NCBI GenBank assembly: GCA_023439425.1
Contig: JAEXNZ010000109.1
Coordinates: forward strand, 1 to 7,895
From: Pseudomonadota bacterium
Lineage (GTDB): Bacteria; Pseudomonadota; Gammaproteobacteria; Xanthomonadales; Xanthomonadaceae
Direction: 5' to 3'
Length of the DNA stretch: 7,895 nucleotides
Part shown: piece after piece, positions 1 through 6,510 of the stretch
How the letters are laid out: each line of letters begins with the position of its first letter
Position numbering within the stretch: position 1 is the first letter of the stretch
Notes under the pieces: model-generated
Databases searched by the model: none
Told to the model about the DNA's origin: nothing
Seen by the model: only the letters and a program-made list of their open reading frames with translations
Position numbers and translations under genes: made by a program

Positions 1-1005
1 GCTATTGATGTCCTCGTTGTACTCGCGATCATTCGCCGTACTTCCGGCGAATGTGTTCCAGATATCTGTTCGACCGGGATACTGATGGGCAATAGCGTAC
101 CTTGCCGCCATACGCCACCAATCGTGACCACTTTCCGGATGAGTGCCTGTCATGACCTGGGCGCGCGGTCGAATCACGGGCATTTTTGAGCGAACCTCCA
201 GCAATGATTTGAGCTCGGAGGCGTATGAAGGCGTGACCATATCCTCCAGCACGCCATTGTGCTCTTTGCGTTGCGTCTCCCATGTTTGGTTCTTGTAATT
301 GAAGTAGTATCCGTGCCCTGCGGAGACGAACGCCACGCCCGAGTCGCGCACGCCCGTGCTCACGCGCTCCTGGCGACGCCGCTCCCCGGCCTCGCGCGCC
401 TCGTCGTCAGCAGCCTTCACTTCAGGAAAGTAGTGATAGATGTCGTAGCCACCATAGAGGTATCGCACCCCTCGAAGAGGCTCCACCTTCTCGGCCACAT
501 GTAGAACCGCATTGCTAATCAGGCTCTGCTGATCCTCGAACGCTGCGCCGTAGGTGCTCGGAACAAACCCTTCATCCAGGCGGACAATCACGAACCTTTC
601 AGTGAGATCTACCGAGGCCACGACACTCCGACTGCGTGACTGACCGTCAAGCAGTTCAACCCTTTCTACTGCCTCTCTCGCAACTTGAGTCACGATTGCA
701 TCGAGCTCACTGTCACTATCGACCAACGTTTCCGCCGGAGTGCTCGAAACATCAGGTGACAACCTGACCACCGGAGTCTGCTCTTCTTTCCGCGCATTGG
801 CCGCCACTACGGCAGAAGCCGTCCGTTCCTGGGTACCGACCTCCCCGTTCCTTTCCTGGACTGACTCAGCTTCCCCCTGCCCAACCCTGACTTCTGATTC
901 TTCGTATCCAAACGTCTGCGCGTTCGCCGCAAGCGGAAGCGCCATCGCGATGCCCAGGATGAGTGCGCGGCTTCCCGTTGTGAGACGCGGGATGTTTTCA
1001 ACCAT
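1..1005 (-). CDS. Secreted N-acetylmuramoyl-L-alanine amidase-like protein, N-terminal part (runs off left edge)
   Basis: An open frame of 335 codons starts at ATG 1005-1003 and reaches base 1 without a stop, so the C-terminus is missing. The start is supported by AAGGAG seven bases upstream. Residues 1-29 form a signal peptide: a hydrophobic core ending in AANA before Gln30. Residues about 35-105 are acidic and low-complexity. Residues about 126-190 (SVDLTERFVIVRL to VRYLYGGYD) resemble a GerMN-type domain by pattern only. From about residue 222 the protein resembles the zinc amidase fold (Amidase_3-like): FVSAGHGYY carries the probable first zinc His231, and EHNGVLEDM carries a probable zinc Glu254. 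The second zinc His would lie beyond the window, after NEDIN (330-334). The family cleaves the amide between MurNAc and the stem peptide, acting in the periplasm or outside the cell. Sampled GC is about 55%, against about 70% next door, which suggests transfer or relaxed codon use. The amidase assignment is fairly likely, but the missing half prevents certainty. Confidence 0.72.
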   Translation of the reverse strand, partial: MVENIPRLTTGSRALILGIAMALPLAANAQTFGYEESEVRVGQGEAESVQERNGEVGTQERTASAVVAANARKEEQTPVVRLSPDVSSTPAETLVDSDSELDAIVTQVAREAVERVELLDGQSRSRSVVASVDLTERFVIVRLDEGFVPSTYGAAFEDQQSLISNAVLHVAEKVEPLRGVRYLYGGYDIYHYFPEVKAADDEAREAGERRRQERVSTGVRDSGVAFVSAGHGYYFNYKNQTWETQRKEHNGVLEDMVTPSYASELKSLLEVRSKMPVIRPRAQVMTGTHPESGHDWWRMAARYAIAHQYPGRTDIWNTFAGSTANDREYNEDINS

Positions 1006-1098
1006 GTTGATGCTCCTTGAATGTCGTTCGCGCATCGAGCGATGCGCCGGCGGACTCTGCTCTTCGCAATGCGCCAAAAGTGAGCACTGCGTCGCGCT

Positions 1099-1116
1099 TT
1101 TTCAGGGCGCTGAAAA
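1099..1116. promoter_or_regulatory. Perfect inverted repeat TTTTCAG-GGCG-CTGAAAA upstream of the amidase-like gene
   Basis: Two 7-base arms are exact reverse complements around a 4-base GGCG centre, 94 bases before the amidase-like start codon. A looser pair of the same word, TTTCAG at 1162-1167 and CTGAAA at 1189-1194, lies about 60 bases further upstream. Recurrence of one word in inverted pairs upstream of a gene fits an operator, but no regulator is identified and no mapped promoter anchors it. Confidence 0.4.
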
Positions 1117-1380
1117 TGAGCTTTTCTTCGCCGGGAACAGAACTCTGAAGCTGTCAACGTTTTTCAGCGTCGAACTTGCAAACAGCGCCTGAAACCATGC
1201 CCCGGCCTTGACGTTCCGCTGCGCGCCGACGACATCACAGATGGCGCAACTCGCTTCCTATGCGCTCTGCATGGGCAATGGCGCCGGCTGGATCGCGCTG
1301 GACACGCATGGCGTGTCAGTACGGAATGTCGTGGATGGCTCAGGGTGCGGTGGGATCACCCCTTTTCGCCACGGCTGCCC

Positions 1381-1386
1381 TATCCT
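1381..1386 (+). promoter_or_regulatory. Candidate -10 box (TATCCT) placing transcription start at the acyltransferase ATG
   Basis: TATCCT matches four of six positions of TATAAT and ends six bases before ATG 1393. Transcription would then begin at or next to the start codon. No Shine-Dalgarno sequence lies in front of that ATG and no good -35 box is visible, so the call is weak. The same -10-to-ATG spacing recurs at clpS. Confidence 0.25.
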
Positions 1387-1392
1387 TCGGGC

Positions 1393-2523
1393 ATGACCGA
1401 GTCACGTTTTCTGCACCGCCTGACCGACCTCCCTGCCGACGCCTGGGATGCCCTGCACGACGGCACCAACCCGTTCGTAAGCCACGCCTTCCTGGCCGGG
1501 CTGGAAGCACACGGCTGCCTGCGCCCGGAGTGGGGCTGGCGTCCGCGTCACTTCACCTTATGGGAGGGCGAAACGCTGGTCGGTGCTGTGCCGGGCTACC
1601 TGAAGGACAACTCGCACGGCGAGTTCGTGTTCGACCACGCCTGGGCCAATGCCTATGCGCGGCACGGACTGGACTACTACCCGAAGTGGCTTGGCGCGGT
1701 GCCGTACTCGCCGGTCACCGGCCCGCGCCTGCTGGCGCGCGACAGCGGCCATCGCGCCGCGCTGGTACACGCATTACGCGATGACGTGGAGCGCATGGGC
1801 TGGTCCTCCGCCCACGTCAATTTTCATCCGCAGGACGAAGACGCGGCGTTCGACGAGGGCTGGCTGCTGCGCGAGGACATCCAGTTCCAGTGGCACAACC
1901 CCGGCCACTGGAAGGACTTCGATGGCTTCCTGGCGGACATGAACCACAAGCAACGCAAGAACATCCGCCAGGAACGCGCCAAGCTGGCCCGCACCGGCAT
2001 CCACTACCGCATCGTGCACGGTGACGAGGCCAGCGCTGACGACCTGCAGACCATGCATGGGTTCTACCTGCAGACCTTTGCCGAGTACGGCAACGCGCCC
2101 GCACTGACCCTGCCCTTCCTCCACCACCTCGCCACCACGATGCCCAGGCAGCTGGTCATCTTCCTGGCCATGGTCGACGGCGAAGCCGTGGCGGGAGCCT
2201 TGTGCCTGCGCGGCGGCGACACCCTGTACGGTCGCTATTGGGGCGGCGCGCCGCTGGCCGGCCTGCATTTCGAGACCTGCTACTACCAGGGCATCGACTA
2301 CTGCCTGCGCGAAGGCCTGGCCCGCTTCGAACCCGGGGCGCAGGGAGAGCACAAGCTCGCCCGTGGCTTCCTGCCGCAGCGGGTGCGCAGCCGGCACTGG
2401 CTGGCCGAACCGGATTTCGCCGGGGCGCTCGCCGGCTGGTGCCAACAGGAGCGCGCAGACGTCGACCGCTACGCCCTGGCACTGGCCGAGCACAGCCCGT
2501 TCAAGGCACGGGAGCCGGCATGA
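1393..2523 (+). CDS. FemAB/GNAT-like N-acyltransferase, COG3146 (DUF482) family
   Basis: This 376-residue protein belongs by sequence pattern to the COG3146 / PF04339 FemAB-like family, often annotated as a GNAT acetyltransferase or 'peptidoglycan biosynthesis' protein. Family-typical stretches are NPFVSHAFLAGLE (26-38), the region 77-113 ending in SPVTGPRLL, HVNFHP (141-146), MNHKQRKNIRQER (183-195), YGRYWG (279-284) and the C-terminal FEPGAQGEHKLARGF (312-326). The last two blocks fit the second acyltransferase half. There is no signal peptide or membrane segment, so it is probably cytoplasmic. The substrate is not known for the family and cannot be read here. I chose ATG 1393 over an in-frame GTG at 1345 because the extra 16 residues lack family resemblance and are proline-rich. 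The stop codon overlaps the aat start as ATGA, implying cotranscription and translational coupling with aat. Confidence 0.88.
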   Translation: MTESRFLHRLTDLPADAWDALHDGTNPFVSHAFLAGLEAHGCLRPEWGWRPRHFTLWEGETLVGAVPGYLKDNSHGEFVFDHAWANAYARHGLDYYPKWLGAVPYSPVTGPRLLARDSGHRAALVHALRDDVERMGWSSAHVNFHPQDEDAAFDEGWLLREDIQFQWHNPGHWKDFDGFLADMNHKQRKNIRQERAKLARTGIHYRIVHGDEASADDLQTMHGFYLQTFAEYGNAPALTLPFLHHLATTMPRQLVIFLAMVDGEAVAGALCLRGGDTLYGRYWGGAPLAGLHFETCYYQGIDYCLREGLARFEPGAQGEHKLARGFLPQRVRSRHWLAEPDFAGALAGWCQQERADVDRYALALAEHSPFKAREPA

Positions 2524-3284
2524 GCCGTCGCTACCCGTGGCAACTGGACCCACGGCCTGACGCGCCGTTCCCGCCGGCGCAGACCGCGCTGCGCGAACCG
2601 GACGGCCTGCTGGCGGTAGGCGGCGACCTCTCCCCTGTGCGCCTGCTCAATGCCTATGCGGGCGGCATCTTCCCGTGGTTCTCGGATGGCCAGCCGCCGC
2701 TGTGGTGGTCGCCGGACCCGCGCATGGTGTTCCGTACCGATGGCGTGCACCTGTCGTCCCGGTTCCGCCGCAGCCTGCGCCACAGCGACTGGACGCTGCG
2801 CGCCGATACCTGCTTCGGCACGGTGATCCGGGCCTGTGCGGCCAGCCCGCGGCCGGGTCAGGATGGCACCTGGATCAGCGACGACATGGTGCTGGCTTAC
2901 GAAGCGCTGCACGCGCTGGGCCATGCGCATTCGGTGGAAGTGTTCGATGGCGACACCCTGGTCGGCGGCATCTACGGGGTGGCGATCGGCCGCATGTTCT
3001 TCGGCGAAAGCATGTTCAGCGCGGTCAGCGGGGGCTCCAAGGTCGCCCTTGCCGGCCTGGCCCGCTGCCTGCACGGCTGGGGCTGGCCGTTGCTGGACGC
3101 CCAGGTCGAGAACGACCACCTGCTGCGCATGGGGGCCGAACACTGGCCCCGGGAGCAGTTCCTGGCCCTGGTTCGGCGTCAGGTGCGTGAAGAAGGTCTG
3201 GTGGGCTCGTGGCGACAGCGGTTTGGGGTGATCCCTGCGCGGCAGCTTAACGATACCTTTGCATCATCCGGCCCAGGCGCGTAA
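2520..3284 (+). CDS. aat: Leucyl/phenylalanyl-tRNA--protein transferase
   Basis: Aat transfers Leu or Phe from aminoacyl-tRNA to proteins whose N-terminus is Lys or Arg, creating an N-degron that ClpS-ClpAP reads. The 254-residue product carries the family blocks in order: GLLAVGGDLSP (29-39), GIFPWFSDGQPPLWWSPDPR (49-68), GTWIS (116-120), GHAHSVEV (134-141), FGESMFS (161-167) and LLDAQVENDH (191-200). By alignment from memory with the E. coli enzyme, the active-site residues correspond to Glu163, Asp193 and Gln195, all present. The length is slightly above that of the E. coli protein, with a short C-terminal extension. The start overlaps the upstream stop (ATGA), with a GGGAG-like element a few bases before it. 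The gene lies close to infA and the clp genes, as in E. coli, and the context agrees with its role. It is a soluble cytoplasmic enzyme. Confidence 0.97.
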   Translation: MSRRYPWQLDPRPDAPFPPAQTALREPDGLLAVGGDLSPVRLLNAYAGGIFPWFSDGQPPLWWSPDPRMVFRTDGVHLSSRFRRSLRHSDWTLRADTCFGTVIRACAASPRPGQDGTWISDDMVLAYEALHALGHAHSVEVFDGDTLVGGIYGVAIGRMFFGESMFSAVSGGSKVALAGLARCLHGWGWPLLDAQVENDHLLRMGAEHWPREQFLALVRRQVREEGLVGSWRQRFGVIPARQLNDTFASSGPGA

Positions 3285-3287
3285 AAT
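3258..3287 (+). promoter_or_regulatory. Probable infA promoter overlapping the end of aat
   Basis: TTTGCA (3258-3263) and TAAAAT (3282-3287) are separated by 18 bases and match the sigma-70 -35 and -10 boxes at four and five of six positions. The -10 hexamer begins with the aat stop codon TAA. Transcription from about 3294 would give a leader of roughly 43 bases before infA. This would let infA be expressed independently of the two upstream genes. Confidence 0.5.
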
Positions 3288-3336
3288 GCCCGCCCTTGAG
3301 GCCAGATCGGCCGTTTACAGAACTGCACAGGACTAC

Positions 3337-3555
3337 ATGTCGAAAGACGACTCCATCGAGTTCGAAGGCACCGTTAGCGAAACGCTGCCGAACACCACTT
3401 TCCGCGTTCGACTGGAAAACGGGCATGAAATCATCGCCCACATCTCCGGCCGCATGCGCAAGAACTACATCCGCATCCTGACGGGCGACCGCGTCAAAGT
3501 AGAAATGACGCCGTACGACCTGACCAAGGGTCGCATCACCTACCGCATGAAGTAA
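3337..3555 (+). CDS. infA: Translation initiation factor IF-1
   Basis: IF-1 is a single OB-fold protein that binds the A site of the 30S subunit and works with IF-2 and IF-3 in start-codon selection. The 72-residue product has exactly the usual bacterial length. It shows the characteristic blocks IEFEGTVSETLPN (7-19), FRVRLENGHEI (22-32), AHISGRMRKNYIRIL (34-48), GDRVKVEMTPYDL (50-62) and a C-terminal GRITYR. The start at ATG 3337 is fixed by family length and by AGGA four bases upstream; the open frame extends further 5' but without resemblance. The gene sits 52 bases after aat, probably with its own promoter, and is followed by a hairpin terminator. Placement between aat and clpA matches the arrangement known from E. 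coli. Confidence 0.98.
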   Translation: MSKDDSIEFEGTVSETLPNTTFRVRLENGHEIIAHISGRMRKNYIRILTGDRVKVEMTPYDLTKGRITYRMK

Positions 3556-3564
3556 GCGGTTGGC

Positions 3565-3584
3565 GTAACTCCTGCGGGGGTTGC
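3565..3584 (+). other. Small hairpin just after infA
   Basis: Eight pairs (including two G-T) can form around a TGCG loop immediately downstream of the infA stop. It has no T-run of its own. It precedes the stronger terminator hairpin and may protect the 3' end of the infA message; that role is inference. Confidence 0.3.
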
Positions 3585-3590
3585 GACAAG

Positions 3591-3615
3591 AGGCCGGCCT
3601 TGCGCTGGCCTTTTT
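3591..3615 (+). terminator. Intrinsic terminator after infA
   Basis: AGGCCGGC (3591-3598) pairs with GCTGGCCT (3604-3611), giving eight pairs with one G-T, around a five-base loop. A run of five T follows at 3611-3615. It lies 36 bases after the infA stop and fits a rho-independent terminator on the plus strand. Confidence 0.8.
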
Positions 3616-3646
3616 GCGTGGGCGCAATTCAGCTCATTGGGTCATT

Positions 3647-3659
3647 GGTCACTGTGACC
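3647..3659. promoter_or_regulatory. Perfect 13-base palindrome GGTCAC-T-GTGACC
   Basis: Six-base arms are exact reverse complements around a single T. It lies about 110 bases before the start of the small exported protein and after the infA terminator, where that gene's promoter would be expected. It looks like an operator half-site pair, but it does not fit the TGTGA-N6-TCACA spacing of CRP/Clp sites. The bound factor, if any, is unknown. Confidence 0.35.
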
Positions 3660-3667
3660 GGCCTCAC

Positions 3668-3683
3668 CCTGACATCGGTCAGG
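3668..3683. promoter_or_regulatory. Second inverted repeat CCTGAC-ATCG-GTCAGG
   Basis: Perfect six-base arms surround a four-base centre, only eight bases after the GGTCAC palindrome. It could be a further operator or an RNA hairpin in the leader of the next gene. No T-run follows, so it is not a terminator. Confidence 0.3.
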
Positions 3684-3769
3684 CTGTCTTGAAGCAGATT
3701 CGCACGGGCCTGAACAGCGTCATCTTGGCACCCGGTCCACTCCGGACCGCCACCCGACTGGCCCCCGAC

Positions 3770-4138
3770 ATGAAGACCCTGTTTACCCTGTGTCTGCTTG
3801 CCTCAGCCGCTCTCACCGGCGCCGCCATGGCTCAGACCCCGGCTCCGGCTGCAGCCGGCAGCGACTGCATCACCTTGTCCAGTGACCAGCAACTGGTCCG
3901 CAAGGGTGCAGACCGTTCCATCCTGCTGCGCAACGGCACCGACCACTACATCGTGCACTTTGCCAGCTCCTGCAGCAGCGCGGGCTTCTCGAAGAAGCTT
4001 GATTTCGTCACCCGCGGCAACGAAGGCCAGCTGTGCGGTGGCCGCGCCAGCAAGCTGCGCACCGACTCTGCCAGCTGCGACGTAACCACGCTGGAGCCGA
4101 TCACGGCGGAAGCCTTCGCCACCCGCGCACGCCGCTGA
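3770..4138 (+). CDS. Small secreted four-cysteine protein, DUF6491-like
   Basis: The 122-residue product begins with a clear signal peptide: MKT, a hydrophobic stretch, then an A-M-A site before Gln22. A short Ala/Pro linker follows (22-30). The mature part has four cysteines (33, 68, 89, 103), allowing two disulfides in the periplasm. The order Cys near the start, DHYIVHF strand (58-64), SSC, GFSKKLDFV (72-80), QLC, then Cys before a 'TLEPITAEAFA' tail matches my recollection of DUF6491 proteins common in Xanthomonadales, whose function is not known. I chose ATG 3770 because it opens the signal peptide; the same frame is open further upstream but has no signal there. No strong Shine-Dalgarno sequence is visible. 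It is probably a single-gene unit: a terminator lies before it, and the shared bidirectional terminator follows at 4150, just 11 bases after its stop. Confidence 0.75.
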   Translation: MKTLFTLCLLASAALTGAAMAQTPAPAAAGSDCITLSSDQQLVRKGADRSILLRNGTDHYIVHFASSCSSAGFSKKLDFVTRGNEGQLCGGRASKLRTDSASCDVTTLEPITAEAFATRARR

Positions 4139-4149
4139 TCTGACAAAGA

Positions 4150-4180
4150 AAAGGCCCCGGGGTGCCGGGGCCTTTGTCTT
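4150..4180. terminator. Bidirectional terminator between convergent genes
   Basis: Eleven perfect pairs (4150-4160 with 4165-4175) surround a GGTG loop. The plus strand leaves the stem as TTTGTCTT and the minus strand as TTTTCTTTGTC, so both directions have T-rich exits. It starts 11 bases after the stop of the small exported protein. The clpA stop codon (4181-4179) lies within its flank. Confidence 0.85.
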
Positions 4181-6461
4181 ATTCCACCGTAGCCGGCAGC
4201 CGTCGTTCCGGCTCGGCCTGGGCTTCCACGAACAGCTCGTCGTCGCGGACGTCGATGCTGACCCGGCCGCCGTTGACCAGCTTGCCGAACAGCAGTTCGT
4301 CGGCCAGCGGACGCTTGACCTTGTCCTGGATGACCCGGGCCATCGGACGCGCACCCATCAGCGGGTCGAAGCCGTGGCGGGCCAGCCAGTCGCGCGCGGT
4401 CGGCGTGGCCGACAGGCTGACGTGCTTCTCCTGCAGCAGCATTTCCAGCTCGATCAGGAACTTGTCCACCACGCGCAGGATGTGCTCGAAGCCCAGCGGC
4501 TGGAACTGCACCACCGCATCGAGGCGGTTGCGGAATTCCGGCGTGATGCTCTTGCGGATCACCTCCATCGCGTCGGTCGCATGGTCCTGGCGGGTGAAGC
4601 CGATCGACCGACGCGAGGCCTGCGCGGCACCGGCGTTGGTGGTCATCACCAGCACCACGTTCTTGAAGTTGGCTTCGCGTCCGTTGGTGTCGGTGAGGAT
4701 GCCGCGATCCATGACCTGCAGCAGGATGTTGAAGATGTCCGGATGGGCTTTTTCCACCTCGTCCAGCAGCAGCACGCAATGCGGAGTCTTGACGATCTTC
4801 TCGGTCAGCAGGCCACCCTGGTCGAAACCGACATAGCCCGGGGGCGCACCGATCAGGCGGCTGATCGAATGCGGCTCCATGTATTCGCTCATGTCGAAGC
4901 GGACCAGTTCGATGCCCAGCTGCAATGCCAGCTGCTTGGTCACCTCGGTCTTGCCCACACCGGTGGGGCCGGCGAACAGGAAGTTGCCAATCGGCTTGTC
5001 GGGGTTGCCCAGGCCGGAACGGGCCAGCTTGATCGCCGACGACAGCGTCTCGATGGCCGGGTCCTGGCCAAAGATCACCATCTTCAGGTTGCGCTCCAGA
5101 TGCTGCAGCACGTCCTTGTCGGTCGCGCTGACCTGCTTGGCCGGAATGCGCGCCATCTTGGCGATGATGGTCTCGATTTCCTCGATGTCGATCAGTTCCT
5201 TACGCTCACCCTCCGGCAACAGCCGCTGGCGGGCACCGGCCTCGTCGATCACATCGATCGCCTTGTCCGGCAGCAGGCGGTCGCCAATGTGCTTGACCGA
5301 GAGGTCCACCGCCGCCTGCAGCGCGTCGTCGGCGTAGGTCACGCCGTGGTGCGCCTCGTACTTCGGCTTGAGCCCCTGCAGGATCTCGTAGGTCTCGCCC
5401 ACGGTCGGCTCGACGATGTCGATCTTCTGGAAGCGGCGGGCCAGCGCACGGTCCTTCTCGAAGATGCCGCGGTATTCCTGGAAGGTGGTCGAGCCGATGC
5501 AGCGCAGCTCACCGGAGGCCAGCGCGGGTTTGATCAGGTTGGAGGCGTCCATGGTGCCACCCGATGCCGAGCCGGCTCCGATGATGGTATGGATCTCGTC
5601 GATGAACAGCACCGCGTTGGGCATCTTCTTGAGCGCGGTCAGCACCCCCTTCAGGCGCTTCTCGAAGTCGCCGCGGTACTTGGTGCCGGCGACCAGCGCG
5701 CCCAGGTCGAGCGAGTAGATCACCGCGTCGGCCAGCACCTCGGGCACCGAGCCTTCGACGATGCGCTTGGCCAGGCCCTCGGCAATGGCTGTCTTGCCCA
5801 CGCCGGCCTCGCCGACATACAGCGGGTTGTTCTTGCGGCGGCGGCACAGGACCTGGATGGTGCGCTCGATCTCGTCGCGACGCCCGACCAGCGGGTCGAT
5901 CCGGCCACTGCGGGCCGCATCGTTGAGATTGCTGGCGAATTCGGCCAGGGCATCGCCCTTGCCCTCACCTTCCCCACCTTCGGCGCGCCCTTCGGCCTCG
6001 CCTGACGGCGGCACCTCGCCCTCCTCACCCATCTTGGCGATGCCATGGGAGAGGTAGTTGACGATATCCAGCCGGGTCACGTCCTGCTGGTTGAGGTAGT
6101 ACACCGCGTGCGAGTCCTTCTCGCCGAAGATGGCAACCAGCACGTTGGCACCGGTAACTTCCTTCTTGCCCGAGGACTGCACGTGGTACACCGCCCGCTG
6201 CAGCACGCGCTGGAAGCCCAGCGTGGGCTGGGTGTCGCGGCCGTCATCGTCGGCCAGGCGGGATACAGAGGCCTCAATGGCCTGCTCCAGCTCCTGGCGC
6301 AGGCGCTCGGCATCGGCCCCGCAGGCCTTGAGTACGGCCTGGGCGGACGGGTTGTCCAACAGTGCCAGCAGCAGGTGTTCCACCGTCATGAACTCATGCC
6401 GGGCCTCACGGGCGCGCTTGTAGCACTGTCCGATGGTGTGTTCGAGGTCTTTGCTGAACAT
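4179..6461 (-). CDS. clpA: ATP-dependent Clp protease ATP-binding subunit ClpA
   Basis: ClpA is the hexameric AAA+ unfoldase that feeds substrates to ClpP and accepts N-degron substrates from ClpS. The 760-residue length is close to the 758 of E. coli. Domains: Clp N-domain about 1-142; an acidic Gly/Glu-rich linker about 145-170; AAA1 with Walker A GEAGVGKT (217-224), pore loop KYRGDFE (261-267) and Walker B VLFIDE (284-289); arginine-finger region RALARRF (338-344); AAA2 with Walker A GPTGVGKT (498-505), pore loop GYVGFDQGG (542-550), Walker B VLLLDE (563-568) and sensor-2 GARPMAR (703-709). The ClpP-docking tripeptide is IGF (620-622), where E. coli ClpA has IGL. All ATPase motifs are intact. 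The start at 6461 has GGAG seven bases upstream. clpS lies upstream on the same strand, 294 bases away, so cotranscription is possible but not shown. Confidence 0.98.
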   Translation of the reverse strand: MFSKDLEHTIGQCYKRAREARHEFMTVEHLLLALLDNPSAQAVLKACGADAERLRQELEQAIEASVSRLADDDGRDTQPTLGFQRVLQRAVYHVQSSGKKEVTGANVLVAIFGEKDSHAVYYLNQQDVTRLDIVNYLSHGIAKMGEEGEVPPSGEAEGRAEGGEGEGKGDALAEFASNLNDAARSGRIDPLVGRRDEIERTIQVLCRRRKNNPLYVGEAGVGKTAIAEGLAKRIVEGSVPEVLADAVIYSLDLGALVAGTKYRGDFEKRLKGVLTALKKMPNAVLFIDEIHTIIGAGSASGGTMDASNLIKPALASGELRCIGSTTFQEYRGIFEKDRALARRFQKIDIVEPTVGETYEILQGLKPKYEAHHGVTYADDALQAAVDLSVKHIGDRLLPDKAIDVIDEAGARQRLLPEGERKELIDIEEIETIIAKMARIPAKQVSATDKDVLQHLERNLKMVIFGQDPAIETLSSAIKLARSGLGNPDKPIGNFLFAGPTGVGKTEVTKQLALQLGIELVRFDMSEYMEPHSISRLIGAPPGYVGFDQGGLLTEKIVKTPHCVLLLDEVEKAHPDIFNILLQVMDRGILTDTNGREANFKNVVLVMTTNAGAAQASRRSIGFTRQDHATDAMEVIRKSITPEFRNRLDAVVQFQPLGFEHILRVVDKFLIELEMLLQEKHVSLSATPTARDWLARHGFDPLMGARPMARVIQDKVKRPLADELLFGKLVNGGRVSIDVRDDELFVEAQAEPERRLPATVE

Positions 6462-6510
6462 GTTCTACTCCGGCGGCAGTTGAGAACAATATGCGGCCTA
6501 GCGGCGGAAA

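Larger units (their letters stand above)
1006..1392. other. Divergent intergenic region, no gene supported
   Basis: This region separates the leftward amidase-like gene from the rightward acyltransferase and must hold both promoters. The amidase side (about 1080-1195) is AT-richer and holds repeated TTTCAG/CTGAAA words in inverted pairs. A TTGACA hexamer sits on the minus strand at 1157-1152, but no acceptable -10 box lies 16-18 bases downstream of it, so I do not call it a promoter. The part from 1200 to 1380 is GC-rich. Short open frames there show no family resemblance and no good ribosome binding site. Confidence 0.6.

Noticed and set aside
1152..1157. TTGACA on the minus strand as a -35 box for the amidase-like gene
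   Set aside because: The sequence 16-18 bases downstream is GC-rich with no -10-like hexamer, so the match is probably chance.
740..1192. 150-codon plus-strand open frame over the amidase-like gene start
   Set aside because: The minus strand has a ribosome binding site, signal peptide and continuous frame; the plus frame is Ser/Ala-rich with no family features.
1208..1396. Short plus-strand frame upstream of the acyltransferase (62 codons)
   Set aside because: No ribosome binding site and no resemblance; it overlaps the candidate promoter.
1774..2553. 259-codon minus-strand open frame antisense to the acyltransferase
   Set aside because: The plus-strand protein shows family motifs throughout; the antisense product shows none.
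3647..3659. GGTCACTGTGACC as a CRP/Clp binding site
   Set aside because: The arms face the wrong way and the spacing is one base instead of six between TGTGA and TCACA.
4374..6005. 543-codon open frame on the plus strand, antisense to clpA
   Set aside because: It is the mirror of a high-GC conserved gene. It is rich in His, Arg, Gln, Leu and Val from reversed codons, has no recognisable domain, and clpA accounts fully for the sequence.
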